Of a stretch of DNA of 40,008 nucleotides, positions 24,392 through 30,396 are shown piece by piece. Position numbers and translations under genes: made by a program. This stretch comes from a virus. Where the stretch lies: positions 1 through 40,008 of the IMG/VR virus record IMGVR_UViG_3300012207_000004; one strand, given 5' to 3'. The notes under the pieces were generated by a model that did no database searches, was not told where the DNA came from, and saw only the letters and a program-made list of their open reading frames with translations. How positions within the stretch are numbered: the first letter of the stretch is position 1; each line of letters opens with the position of its first letter.

Positions 24392-24880
24392 TTATGCGCA
24401 GCTCTTGATTTTGACGGTGGGTTTGTTGTCCAGCGGGAATGAGAACGGTGCCCCGTTTGGGCCGGTTCCGGTGATCAGGACTGTCATCCGCCAGGTGCCC
24501 ACATGGCATATCCCTGGGAATGTGGCGTGGCAGTCGGTGGGGATGCCCCGGACCGGGATGGCCTCGCAGTACTTGGTACCCATGGTCACGTACTGGCTGC
24601 CATTGCCCGGATGGTACTGAAGGGTGATCAGGACGGTGTGCCTGATCGGAGGGCGGTCACATTCGCTGTGTGTCGCAGCTTCGACGGTGCGGGACCTGCC
24701 GACACGGCTGGGCTTCTGGGTGATTTTGGTGGCGCAGGATTTGAGGATGTGATCGGTGGTGCCGCCTTCGCCGGTTGCGCCCTGCTGGGATTGGCAACCA
24801 CTGGCTGCCCCGCCGAGGGTGAGGATGGTGATTGTGGCCGCGGCGAGCGCGGCGGGGATGCTGCGTGTTTTGATGTTCAT
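24392..24880 (-). CDS. Putative secreted lipoprotein
   Basis: The 162-residue protein starts at the ATG at 24880, with GGAGG eight bases upstream. The N-terminus is a lipoprotein signal (MNIKTRSIP, then ALAAATITILTLGGAASGC) with lipobox Ala-Ser-Gly-Cys; the acylated Cys would be residue 29. The mature part has five more cysteines and beta-type segments (RHTVLITLQYH, WRMTVLITGTG). It probably sits on the outer face of the membrane. Phage-encoded lipoproteins near integrases often block superinfection, but this is inference. Confidence 0.75.
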   Translation of the reverse strand: MNIKTRSIPAALAAATITILTLGGAASGCQSQQGATGEGGTTDHILKSCATKITQKPSRVGRSRTVEAATHSECDRPPIRHTVLITLQYHPGNGSQYVTMGTKYCEAIPVRGIPTDCHATFPGICHVGTWRMTVLITGTGPNGAPFSFPLDNKPTVKIKSCA

Positions 24881-24906
24881 GGGTCGGACCTCCAGTGTCC
24901 GGTCAA

Positions 24907-24941
24907 GGCCCCGGGTTGGCGTGCTACCGCCGCCCGGGGCC
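24907..24941 (-). terminator. Hairpin ending the repressor-integrase operon
   Basis: GGCCCCGGG (24907-24915) pairs with CCCGGGGCC (24933-24941), with an inner GGCG/CGCC stem. It lies just after the minus-strand gene at 24950-25174 and before the lipoprotein gene. There is no T tract. Confidence 0.5.
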
Positions 24942-24949
24942 GCCTTGTC

Positions 24950-25174
24950 TTACTCGGTTCGTGCTTGCTCATCTCGTAGCTCTTGGCGGATCGCCTCACG
25001 CAGCGACCAGAGCTGCGCGTTCTCCAGCGCGCCATCGCCGATGTAATGCTCGTACGCCTTGCCGACCTGCTCCCACACGTCGAGCCCAGCGCCCCAGCCG
25101 GCGGCACGCAGTTTCTCGTCAGTGTTCAGGTGCTCGTCGTCGTACTCGTCCGGGTGGACCGGTGCGCCTCTCAT
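24950..25174 (-). CDS. Hypothetical small acidic protein downstream of integrase
   Basis: The 74-residue protein is very acidic and helical (HPDEYDDEHLNTDEKLRAAG, then WSLREAIRQELRDEQ). Its ATG overlaps the integrase stop codon (ATGA) and has GGAG eight bases upstream. It could be an excision factor by position, but the charge and lack of an HTH argue against this. Function is unknown. Confidence 0.65.
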   Translation of the reverse strand: MRGAPVHPDEYDDEHLNTDEKLRAAGWGAGLDVWEQVGKAYEHYIGDGALENAQLWSLREAIRQELRDEQARTE

Positions 25175-26085
25175 CGGGCTATCTCCGTCCGTTGCGCTGA
25201 TGATGGCACGTTCGCCTCTAGTCGATGTGTCGGAATCATGTCAGCCTGTCCGGTAGACGGTGACTTGGGAAAGCCGCCGGCTAGGGAGGGCAGTGAATTG
25301 ACCGCGCGTCGCCGCTGCCCTCCCGTCACCAAAACGTAGATCTGCGTCGTCGACAGCGACGCGTGCCCCATCGACTCCCGCACCTCGGTGATGTCGTGGC
25401 CGAGCTGGATCTGCTTCGTCGCGAACCACGCCCGCAACCTGTGCAAATGCACATGTGGCAGACCAAGGTTGTCGAAGTGCTCTCGCGCTAGCAGCGTCAA
25501 CCGGTGCCGGTCGACCGGCCGATGCAATTTCTGCCCATAAATCAGGTGACCTTCGGGCCGCGATGCGACGAGTTCCCACAGTTCGGGGTGTGTCGGTATC
25601 GTCCTCGTCTTGTCACCCTTGCCGTGCTCGACCCGCACCCATTCGGCGTTGACGTGCCGGCGTTCGATGGCGCAGATTTCACCGGCACGCAGGCCGGCAT
25701 AGGCGGCGAGGCCGATAACCAGCCGCCACCAGTCGTCCGACTCCGCGTACGCGTATTCGAGTTCGGCGTCGATGACAGGGTCGGGCATTCCGCGGCTACC
25801 GGCGGGGCGTTGCATGTCGGCCATCGGGTTGTAGCCCATCCGCGGGTCGTGGATGACGGCGTAGGCGTAGAAGCTGGCCAGATGGCCGTAGTAGGTGGCA
25901 CGGGTCCACGGCGACCAGTGCGGGTAGGCCATGTAGGCGGCGATTTCCTCGGGTAGCACGTCGCAGATGCCGTGTGTGAGGTCGGCGTCGACGGCGGTGA
26001 GGAACCAGTAGCGGGCTTCGATGGTGGCGGGGCTTTTCCCTTCGGCCCGGAGCTGCGTCAGGTATGACGCGATGAGTGGATTCAT
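25171..26085 (-). CDS. int: Tyrosine recombinase integrase
   Basis: The 304-residue protein, from the ATG at 26085, catalyses integration of phage DNA at attB. The N-terminal SAM-like core-binding domain is at about residues 1-95 (LTQLRAEGKSPATIEARYWF). The catalytic domain has R133 (AGLRAGEI), K156 (HGKGDKTR), H215 and R218 (LHRLRAWFAT), H241 (MGHASLSTTQ) and nucleophile Y250. All are present. An ATG at 26175 would overlap the upstream stop (ATGA) and add 30 residues, but those codons have third-position GC near 50% against well above that elsewhere, so the extension looks non-coding. The ATG at 26085 lacks a good ribosome site but lies just after a possible promoter. Confidence 0.9.
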   Translation of the reverse strand: MNPLIASYLTQLRAEGKSPATIEARYWFLTAVDADLTHGICDVLPEEIAAYMAYPHWSPWTRATYYGHLASFYAYAVIHDPRMGYNPMADMQRPAGSRGMPDPVIDAELEYAYAESDDWWRLVIGLAAYAGLRAGEICAIERRHVNAEWVRVEHGKGDKTRTIPTHPELWELVASRPEGHLIYGQKLHRPVDRHRLTLLAREHFDNLGLPHVHLHRLRAWFATKQIQLGHDITEVRESMGHASLSTTQIYVLVTGGQRRRAVNSLPSLAGGFPKSPSTGQADMIPTHRLEANVPSSAQRTEIAR

Positions 26086-26171
26086 GGGATTGAGACTTAC
26101 CGATCGTTCACGTGTTGTCAGTAAGCGGTTACAGGTTTTGACCATGGTGCTAGTACTACGCGGCGTAATGG
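26086..26171 (-). promoter_or_regulatory. Candidate integrase control region
   Basis: An AT-richer stretch sits between the small gene and integrase. On the minus strand CTGACA (26116-26121), a 16-bp spacer and TAAGTC (26094-26099) would start transcription at about the integrase ATG. The inverted pair CTTAC (26096-26100) and GTAAG (26121-26125) may be a binding site. It may instead encode an integrase N-terminal extension that includes a rare TTA codon. Confidence 0.35.
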
Positions 26172-26381
26172 TCATGGCGTCGCCCGGTTCGCTGCGGCGG
26201 CGAGCCGCTTCCACGCGGCCGAACGCCGTTCGGTACGGCGGACCATGCGATGCCATTGCGTGTCGAGCTCGGCCGGCCACGACCGCGGATAGTTCTGCAT
26301 CAGTAGCGACGCGCCGTGGAGTTCATGCGCGGCCTGAATTGACCGGCGCGCCATTTCGTCGCGTGCTGCGGTGATGTTCAT
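26172..26381 (-). CDS. Hypothetical small basic protein between repressor and integrase
   Basis: The 69-residue protein has an ATG that overlaps the repressor stop (ATGA) and a GAGGAG site seven bases upstream. Helical and Arg/Ala-rich (AARDEMARRSIQAAHELHG, RRTERRSAAWKRLAAAANR). It has no recognised HTH. Coupling to the repressor implies co-expression in the lysogen. Role is unknown. Confidence 0.65.
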   Translation of the reverse strand: MNITAARDEMARRSIQAAHELHGASLLMQNYPRSWPAELDTQWHRMVRRTERRSAAWKRLAAAANRATP

Positions 26382-26791
26382 GCGGCTGCTCCTCTGCGTC
26401 GTTGGACTGCGCCCGGGCGTACCTCTGTCGGGCGGCGTTTAGCGCCATATGTGGAAGGACGCGAAGCGGGCGTTTGTGGACGGTCACGGGCAATTACCCG
26501 CGCCGGGCCATACGCAGTAATAGGCATTCGACGCCGCCTTTCGGCTAGTGCGCTAACGGGTAGCAGATCGGCGACCGGGACGTCCAAACCGCCTGCGATA
26601 TCGGCCAGGTCGTTGAGGTCGATGGTCTGCTTCCCGCTGAGTCGAAGGCTGACCCAGCTCGGTGAGACGCGCAGGATGCGGGCGAGTTCCGCCTGACTCA
26701 TGCGACGCCGGCCGAGTAGCGCGCGGATCTCCTCCGAGACCACGTCGGAAAGGCCCCTGATGGCCTGTCCTGTCACCACGTCGGTTGTCAT
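26378..26791 (-). CDS. Immunity repressor (XRE-type HTH)
   Basis: In this 137-residue protein an XRE-type helix-turn-helix occupies about residues 17-75 (IRALLGRRRMSQAELARILR, then VSPSWVSLRLSGKQTIDL). The C-terminal half is Arg/Pro-rich and ends in RRRGAAA. It would bind the GTTGCG-type operator in the divergent region and hold lytic genes off. The ATG at 26791 lies 6 bases after the -10 box, so the mRNA is probably leaderless; a TTG two codons upstream is less likely. The C-terminal AAA resembles degradation tags seen on repressors with integration-dependent immunity, a hint only. Confidence 0.85.
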   Translation of the reverse strand: MTTDVVTGQAIRGLSDVVSEEIRALLGRRRMSQAELARILRVSPSWVSLRLSGKQTIDLNDLADIAGGLDVPVADLLPVSALAERRRRMPITAYGPARVIARDRPQTPASRPSTYGAKRRPTEVRPGAVQRRRGAAA

Positions 26792-26797
26792 GGCCAA

Positions 26798-26827
26798 AGT
26801 ATGTTGCGCTCACCGCAACTTTGTCAA
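26798..26827 (-). promoter_or_regulatory. Repressor promoter (leaderless type)
   Basis: On the minus strand TTGACA (26822-26827), an 18-bp spacer and CATACT (26798-26803) place the start at or near the A of the repressor ATG at 26791. The spacer contains the operator dyad, so the repressor can control its own gene. Confidence 0.65.
26803..26819. promoter_or_regulatory. Repressor operator dyad
   Basis: The perfect palindrome GTTGCG-CTCAC-CGCAAC covers 17 bp. A related half-site GTTGCG lies at 26845-26850 and a degenerate 17-bp copy (GTTGTAAATTTCGCAAT) at 26863-26879, next to the Cro start. The three sites resemble a multi-operator switch. Confidence 0.7.
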
Positions 26828-26853
26828 CCTTCAGGACTAGCCGTGTTGCGCGC

Positions 26854-26882
26854 TTGACAATCGTTGTAAATTTCGCAATGCT
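26854..26882 (+). promoter_or_regulatory. Early (Cro-side) promoter
   Basis: TTGACA at 26854-26859, a 17-bp spacer and AATGCT at 26877-26882 would start RNA at about 26889-26891, the ATG of the Cro-like gene. That gene has no ribosome site, so a leaderless message is likely. The degenerate operator 26863-26879 lies inside it. Confidence 0.6.
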
Positions 26883-26890
26883 CGTGAGCT

Positions 26891-27127
26891 ATGACACCCA
26901 GCCTTGAGGAACGTGCAAGATCGGCTGTCCGCGAGCAAACGGTGGAGCGGGGCACGACGCAGCTACAGATTGCCGGTTGGCTGGGGCTGCACCCGAGTCA
27001 GATAACTCGCCGAATGAACGGCGATACCGACTTCACCCTGACTGAGCTGGGAATCCTTGCCGACGCCTGGCAAATCCCGCTATCGATGCTGCTGCCCGTT
27101 GATCGGCCGATCGTCGGCGCAGCATGA
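26891..27127 (+). CDS. Cro-like HTH regulator
   Basis: In this 78-residue protein an XRE-type HTH spans about residues 15-68 (TTQLQIAGWLGLHPSQITRR, FTLTELGILADAWQIPLSML). It is divergent from the repressor and heads the early operon, the usual place for Cro. It would bind the same operators and favour lytic growth. An excision role is less likely. It overlaps the next gene by four bases (ATGA). Confidence 0.8.
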   Translation: MTPSLEERARSAVREQTVERGTTQLQIAGWLGLHPSQITRRMNGDTDFTLTELGILADAWQIPLSMLLPVDRPIVGAA

Positions 27128-27408
27128 GAGACAGCAGACGGCCGTCCACCCCGCGCCGAAACACGCGGCCGGGCGGCCCCCCGCCGCCATCAGCACGCAA
27201 GGGCACAAGCGCCAGTAGTGCTGCCGGTGGCGGCTGCCTTCTTGTCGTCGCGTTCGCCGCCACGGCCGTCGGCCTGCTACTCGTCCTCACCCAGCTGTAC
27301 CCGACCGCCTGGGCCGACAACACCGTCGGGCCGCTGATGGCCGCCACGCTCCTGCCCGTCTACGCGTTCGCCACGTACGCGATGACACCCAACCGGCGCC
27401 GGCCATGA
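27124..27408 (+). CDS. Small membrane protein with Arg/Pro-rich N-terminus
   Basis: In this 94-residue protein, residues 1-35 are Arg/Pro/Ser-rich (SRRPSTPRRNTRPGGPPPPS). Two hydrophobic helices follow (GGGCLLVVAFAATAVGLLLVL and VGPLMAATLLPVYAFATYA). It shares the RPSTPRRNxRP start and GCLLxV helix opening with the protein at 27703, so the two are paralogues. The ATG overlaps the Cro stop. Function is unknown. Confidence 0.7.
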   Translation: MRDSRRPSTPRRNTRPGGPPPPSARKGTSASSAAGGGCLLVVAFAATAVGLLLVLTQLYPTAWADNTVGPLMAATLLPVYAFATYAMTPNRRRP

Positions 27409-27617
27409 GCGTGCTCGCACACCAGCATCGACGTGAACGCAACGGCTGGATCGTCGCCAGCGTCGTCCTATTCGCAGCCAACGCGGCCGGACATCTGTGG
27501 TGGCCGCCGGTTGCATCATTGGTCGGCAGCGCGGGCTGGGTCTGGTGCCTGGTCGGTGTGGCTTACCACGCGGGCTGGCTGCGCTGTGACCGCGACGTTC
27601 GCAAGGTCGCGTCGTGA
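27405..27617 (+). CDS. Small membrane protein
   Basis: The 70-residue protein starts at an ATG overlapping the previous stop (ATGA). A basic N-terminus (HQHRRERNG) precedes two hydrophobic segments (WIVASVVLFAANAAGHLWW, VASLVGSAGWVWCLVGVAY). A basic tail follows, so both ends are probably cytoplasmic. No family is recognised. Confidence 0.65.
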   Translation: MSVLAHQHRRERNGWIVASVVLFAANAAGHLWWPPVASLVGSAGWVWCLVGVAYHAGWLRCDRDVRKVAS

Positions 27618-27706
27618 AACGCGATGCCGAAACCTACGCCGGTGCGCTGCTCGGGCTCGCCATCCTGCTGTCGATCCTGCTCGTCCTGGTGGCGCTGTTC
27701 ATATGA
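27614..27706 (+). CDS. Tiny single-helix membrane protein
   Basis: The 30-residue ORF (GTG overlapping the upstream stop in GTGA, TGA overlapping the next ATG) reads as KRDAETYAG followed by one membrane helix (LLGLAILLSILLVLVALFI). Exact four-base overlaps at both ends support real translation. Function is unknown. Confidence 0.55.
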   Translation: MKRDAETYAGALLGLAILLSILLVLVALFI

Positions 27707-27873
27707 GCCGGCCCAGCACGCCGCGGCGTAACCCGCGGCCACGCCACCCATCCGCCGCACGACGCCGCGGCGGGCCCCCACGCAGCCCATCCCGCAGCGC
27801 CGGCGCAGCCAACAGCGGCTGCCTACTACTCGTCATCCTCGCCGTCATCGCCATCGGCGTACTCGTCCATTAA
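27703..27873 (+). CDS. Small membrane protein, paralogue of the 27124 gene
   Basis: The 56-residue protein has an Arg/Pro-rich start (SRPSTPRRNPRPRHPSAARR) and one membrane helix (SGCLLLVILAVIAIGVLV). The N-terminal match to the protein at 27124 shows a duplication that kept the basic arm and the first helix. It is coupled by ATGA to the 30-residue gene. Confidence 0.65.
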   Translation: MSRPSTPRRNPRPRHPSAARRRGGPPRSPSRSAGAANSGCLLLVILAVIAIGVLVH

Positions 27874-27902
27874 CCCGCCCCCACACCCACAGGAGCCCCG
27901 AA

Positions 27903-28415
27903 ATGACCAGCACCCTTGACGACCTTGTTCTCGACAAAGGCAGCCACAAGAGCGCCGCCGACGGCATGTGCATCATGGAGGCCGTCGCCTATTTCCAAGG
28001 CCAACCCTTCACCGATGCGCCGCCCTGCGTCTCGCCGATCCTGCGCAACTTCGGGATCAGTCTCAACGACCGGTTTCCCGACGATCAGCGGCAATTACTC
28101 AAACCGCTGATCCCGCTGCTGCCTGGCACGGCGGGCGATGGGCTCGACGAGGCGCGCGGCTATCTGGCGTTGGACTGGCTGATTCGTACGTACACAGCTG
28201 CATGGTTTGATCTTGCCGGGATGACGGCCGAGGCCGCAGAGCTGCGTGGTCTGGTCCGGATCGCCGATTTGGCTGCGGCGCACGCTGCTGGTCCGGTTGT
28301 TCGTGAAATGCGTTCGAGGGCGGCCGCCGCTGGGGCCGCCGCTTGGGACGCCGCTGGGGCCGCCGCTTGGGACGCCGCTGGGGCCGCCGCTTGGGCCGCC
28401 GCTGGGGACGGCTAG
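27903..28415 (+). CDS. Actinophage protein with C-terminal AAAWDAAG repeats
   Basis: The 170-residue protein has an ATG behind ACAGGAG. The first 130 residues (DGMCIMEAVAYFQGQPFTD, ALDWLIRTYTAAWFDLAGM, ADLAAAHAAGPV) match a widespread actinobacterial and actinophage family of unknown function. The C-terminus has three AGAAAWDA-type 8-residue repeats encoded by 24-nt DNA repeats. Repeat number varies between relatives of this family. No biochemical role is established. Confidence 0.8.
   Translation: MTSTLDDLVLDKGSHKSAADGMCIMEAVAYFQGQPFTDAPPCVSPILRNFGISLNDRFPDDQRQLLKPLIPLLPGTAGDGLDEARGYLALDWLIRTYTAAWFDLAGMTAEAAELRGLVRIADLAAAHAAGPVVREMRSRAAAAGAAAWDAAGAAAWDAAGAAAWAAAGDG
28330..28401 (+). repeat. 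Three tandem 24-nt repeats within the AAAWDAAG gene
   Basis: The unit begins CTGGGGCCGCCGCTTGGG. Copies are at 28330-28353, 28354-28377 and 28378-28401; the third carries an A to C change near its end. Slippage could change copy number in frame. Confidence 0.9.
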
Positions 28416-28492
28416 CCCCCACCGTCACCCAACTCCAGCACTCGGGGATCGATCTCTTCCACCGCATGGCCACCTGCGGCCAGTAGCAGAGT

Positions 28493-28527
28493 GCGGCCCG
28501 CCCCGGGGTCCAAGCCGGGCGGGCCGC
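28493..28527 (+). terminator. Hairpin in the gap after the AAAWDAAG gene
   Basis: An 11-bp stem (28493-28503 with 28517-28527, GCGGCCCGCCC and its complement) lies in a 157-bp gap. It has no T tract. It may be a partial terminator in the early operon. No other element was recognised in the gap. Confidence 0.55.
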
Positions 28528-28572
28528 CGAACCCAAGCTCAACCCACCATCCCAGAAGGGGAGCAGAGTCCG

Positions 28573-29124
28573 ATGAGCACAGACTACACATTCCACCAGG
28601 CGGTGTGGGCGATCGACCGGGCCACCGTCACCGGCCGCCCATTCCCGCGCTCACTACATGACAACGTCGCCGCCGGCCCACACGACGCAGGCGAACGGAT
28701 GCTGCTACTCGACTGGCCGACCGCCGTCGAACGCGACGCGTGGCTCGGCTACTTCGGTGTCGGGCCGCCAGTCAACGGTGTGTATTGGGTCGACGGCTGG
28801 CATGGCTGGACGGTCATCCTGACCGCGCACCGCGAGAATTCCGGGGCGGGTGCCGAGACTAGTGCTCCGTCACCTGCCCCGGTGAACGATGCCTGCATTG
28901 AGGCGTCCGCGCAACGTATCCACGGTCTGCACCGTGCCGCCGACTTGGACAACGCGCCCTGGGCGATGGCGGCACTCACCCCGGACGCGACGATCCAGAT
29001 GCCGTGCGGGCAGACCAGCCGGCGCGAGGTCCACGGCTCACACACGCCACACGTCGGCGCCTACTCCCGGTTCTGCACCGGCTGGGACACGCCGACCGTG
29101 CAGATGGCGGTGACGACGCGATGA
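28573..29124 (+). CDS. Hypothetical early protein
   Basis: The 183-residue protein is placed at the ATG at 28573, behind GGGGAG. The N-terminal half has HQAVWAIDRATVTGRPFPRS and a Trp-rich stretch (VYWVDGWHGWTVILTAHRE). The C-terminal half carries several His and Cys residues. No domain is recognised. It is the first of a run of ATGA-coupled genes. Confidence 0.7.
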   Translation: MSTDYTFHQAVWAIDRATVTGRPFPRSLHDNVAAGPHDAGERMLLLDWPTAVERDAWLGYFGVGPPVNGVYWVDGWHGWTVILTAHRENSGAGAETSAPSPAPVNDACIEASAQRIHGLHRAADLDNAPWAMAALTPDATIQMPCGQTSRREVHGSHTPHVGAYSRFCTGWDTPTVQMAVTTR

Positions 29125-29294
29125 CCGACCGCGCGGAGTACAACGAGTGGAAGATTCCGATCAACAACTCGGACTTGATCATCCTGTGGACACCCAGCAA
29201 CGGGCCGATGACGGCCGCCGAATGGAACCAGTTCACCCGGATGCTTGAAGCGATGCGTCCGGCGCTCGTCGTGGACCCCGCGGGTGCGTCGTGA
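29121..29294 (+). CDS. Hypothetical small early protein
   Basis: The 57-residue protein has an ATG overlapping the upstream stop (ATGA). The sequence is soluble with a beta-like start (EWKIPINNSDLIILWTPSNG) and a helix MTAAEWNQFTRMLEAMRP. Function is unknown. Confidence 0.65.
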   Translation: MTDRAEYNEWKIPINNSDLIILWTPSNGPMTAAEWNQFTRMLEAMRPALVVDPAGAS

Positions 29295-29461
29295 CGCCGC
29301 CGCCGTTGCCGCCCGGATGCTCCGGCTGGGCCGTCGACCCCGATGTCCACGCCGGCTGCGTCGAACCGGACCGTGGCGACGAGGACCGGCCGCTCACCTT
29401 CGACGAACACTGCGACAACACGCCCGACCTGATCGACCACACCCAACCGGAGGCACCATGA
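29291..29461 (+). CDS. Hypothetical small acidic protein
   Basis: The 56-residue ORF (GTG overlapping the upstream stop, TGA overlapping the next ATG) is proline-rich then acidic, with three cysteines (PPGCSGW, AGCVEPD, DEHCDN). It may bind a metal. Four-base overlaps at both ends favour translation. Confidence 0.55.
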   Translation: MTPPPLPPGCSGWAVDPDVHAGCVEPDRGDEDRPLTFDEHCDNTPDLIDHTQPEAP

Positions 29462-29640
29462 CTATCGGCGAGATATACGAATCATTGCCCGAGCATGGCT
29501 GGGTCCGGCACGGCGACGTGTGGTTCACGAGGGAACTGACCGACGAAGCCCCCGACGTGTGCCCGCAGGGTTGCGGCCGGATGACCGAGGACCCGTACGG
29601 CGGTCCGTGCAAAGCGTGCTGGGACGAGGTGCCGTCGTGA
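29458..29640 (+). CDS. Hypothetical small zinc-binding-like protein
   Basis: The 60-residue protein has a C-terminal four-cysteine cluster (CPQGCGRM and GPCKACWDE) that resembles a small zinc ribbon. The N-terminus is YESLPEHGWVRHGDVWFTRE. It is coupled by ATGA and GTGA overlaps to both neighbours. It may be a regulator or a nucleic-acid binder. Confidence 0.6.
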   Translation: MTIGEIYESLPEHGWVRHGDVWFTRELTDEAPDVCPQGCGRMTEDPYGGPCKACWDEVPS

Positions 29641-30008
29641 CGACCTTGGATCTGATCGTGTACGGCGGTGCACTGGTCGCCGCTGTCGCCCTCGCCTACG
29701 CCGCCACCACCCGACCCGCACGCCGCCGCGTCGAGACCGGGGCGGTGCTCGGCTGGTCACCGAAACAAGACCAAGCCGACACCAGCAACGAACTCACCCC
29801 CACCGGGCTACTCGAATGTGAAGCCCCCGCCACGTTGGACGATGGCACCGTATGCGGCGCCCGCGGCCTCCCCTCCTGGGAAGCGCTGTCCACCGACACA
29901 CACCATGCGCTGGACCTGCGGTGGGAAATCATGCTCGCCGAATTTAGGCACAACATGGACGCCATCATCGCGCGGCTGGGTGAACCCGCGACAGTCGGTG
30001 CGGCATGA
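29637..30008 (+). CDS. Hypothetical membrane-anchored protein
   Basis: The 123-residue protein has a GTG start. One N-terminal helix (LDLIVYGGALVAAVALAYAAT) is followed by a basic arm and a soluble domain with two cysteines (LECEAP, TVCGARG). Probably membrane-anchored with a cytoplasmic domain. No family is recognised. Confidence 0.6.
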   Translation: MTTLDLIVYGGALVAAVALAYAATTRPARRRVETGAVLGWSPKQDQADTSNELTPTGLLECEAPATLDDGTVCGARGLPSWEALSTDTHHALDLRWEIMLAEFRHNMDAIIARLGEPATVGAA

Positions 30009-30184
30009 TCCCGCGATTCAACACCTATCAAGCGGCAGACCATGGCTGGCGCACCGGCTGGAACGTCTACAACATCGAAGAGCGCGTCGAACGCCATCAT
30101 TACGCCGTCGTCGGCCGGCGCATCATCGGCGCATACGTTGTGCTTGGCAGCCGCTGTGTCAACTTGCAGTGGCGGCGACCGTGA
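30005..30184 (+). CDS. Hypothetical small protein
   Basis: The 59-residue ORF has ATGA overlap upstream and GTGA overlap downstream. It reads as a short beta-rich protein (HGWRTGWNVYNIEER, HHYAVVGRRIIGAYVVLGS). No domain is recognised. It was inferred from tight coupling and ordinary codon use. Confidence 0.55.
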   Translation: MIPRFNTYQAADHGWRTGWNVYNIEERVERHHYAVVGRRIIGAYVVLGSRCVNLQWRRP

Positions 30185-30396
30185 ACGGCTGGGTTGTGCT
30201 GATCCTCGGTGCGATCGTCGCCGCGATCCTGACCGGCATCATCCGTGCCGCGTTACGCCCCGAACAGCGTTACATCGGCCGGCACCGGCCCATCCCGGCG
30301 CGGCTCGACATGCAACGCGCCAGCGACGTGCAGGCACGCGCCGACGACCAGGTCATCGCCGAACTCGAAGCGATGCTCCAGGAGCAAAGCCGATGA
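30181..30396 (+). CDS. Small membrane-anchored protein
   Basis: The 71-residue protein has a GTG start and one N-terminal helix (WVVLILGAIVAAILTGIIRAAL). A basic stretch (RHRPIPARLDMQRA) and a helix ending in LEAMLQEQSR follow. It is coupled to the RecE-like gene by ATGA. Confidence 0.6.
   Translation: MNGWVVLILGAIVAAILTGIIRAALRPEQRYIGRHRPIPARLDMQRASDVQARADDQVIAELEAMLQEQSR

Noticed and set aside
24202-24408. Plus-strand 68-codon ORF in the exported-protein cassette
   Set aside because: It opposes the minus-strand Cys-rich gene, which has a much better ribosome site.
28330-28401. Tandem 24-nt repeats as a CRISPR-like array
   Set aside because: There are no spacers; the repeats are contiguous and encode an in-frame peptide repeat.
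28099-28596. Minus-strand ORF with RPKRRPQRRP repeats
   Set aside because: It is the antisense reading of the AAAWDAAG repeat gene; the repeats come from the 24-nt DNA repeats.
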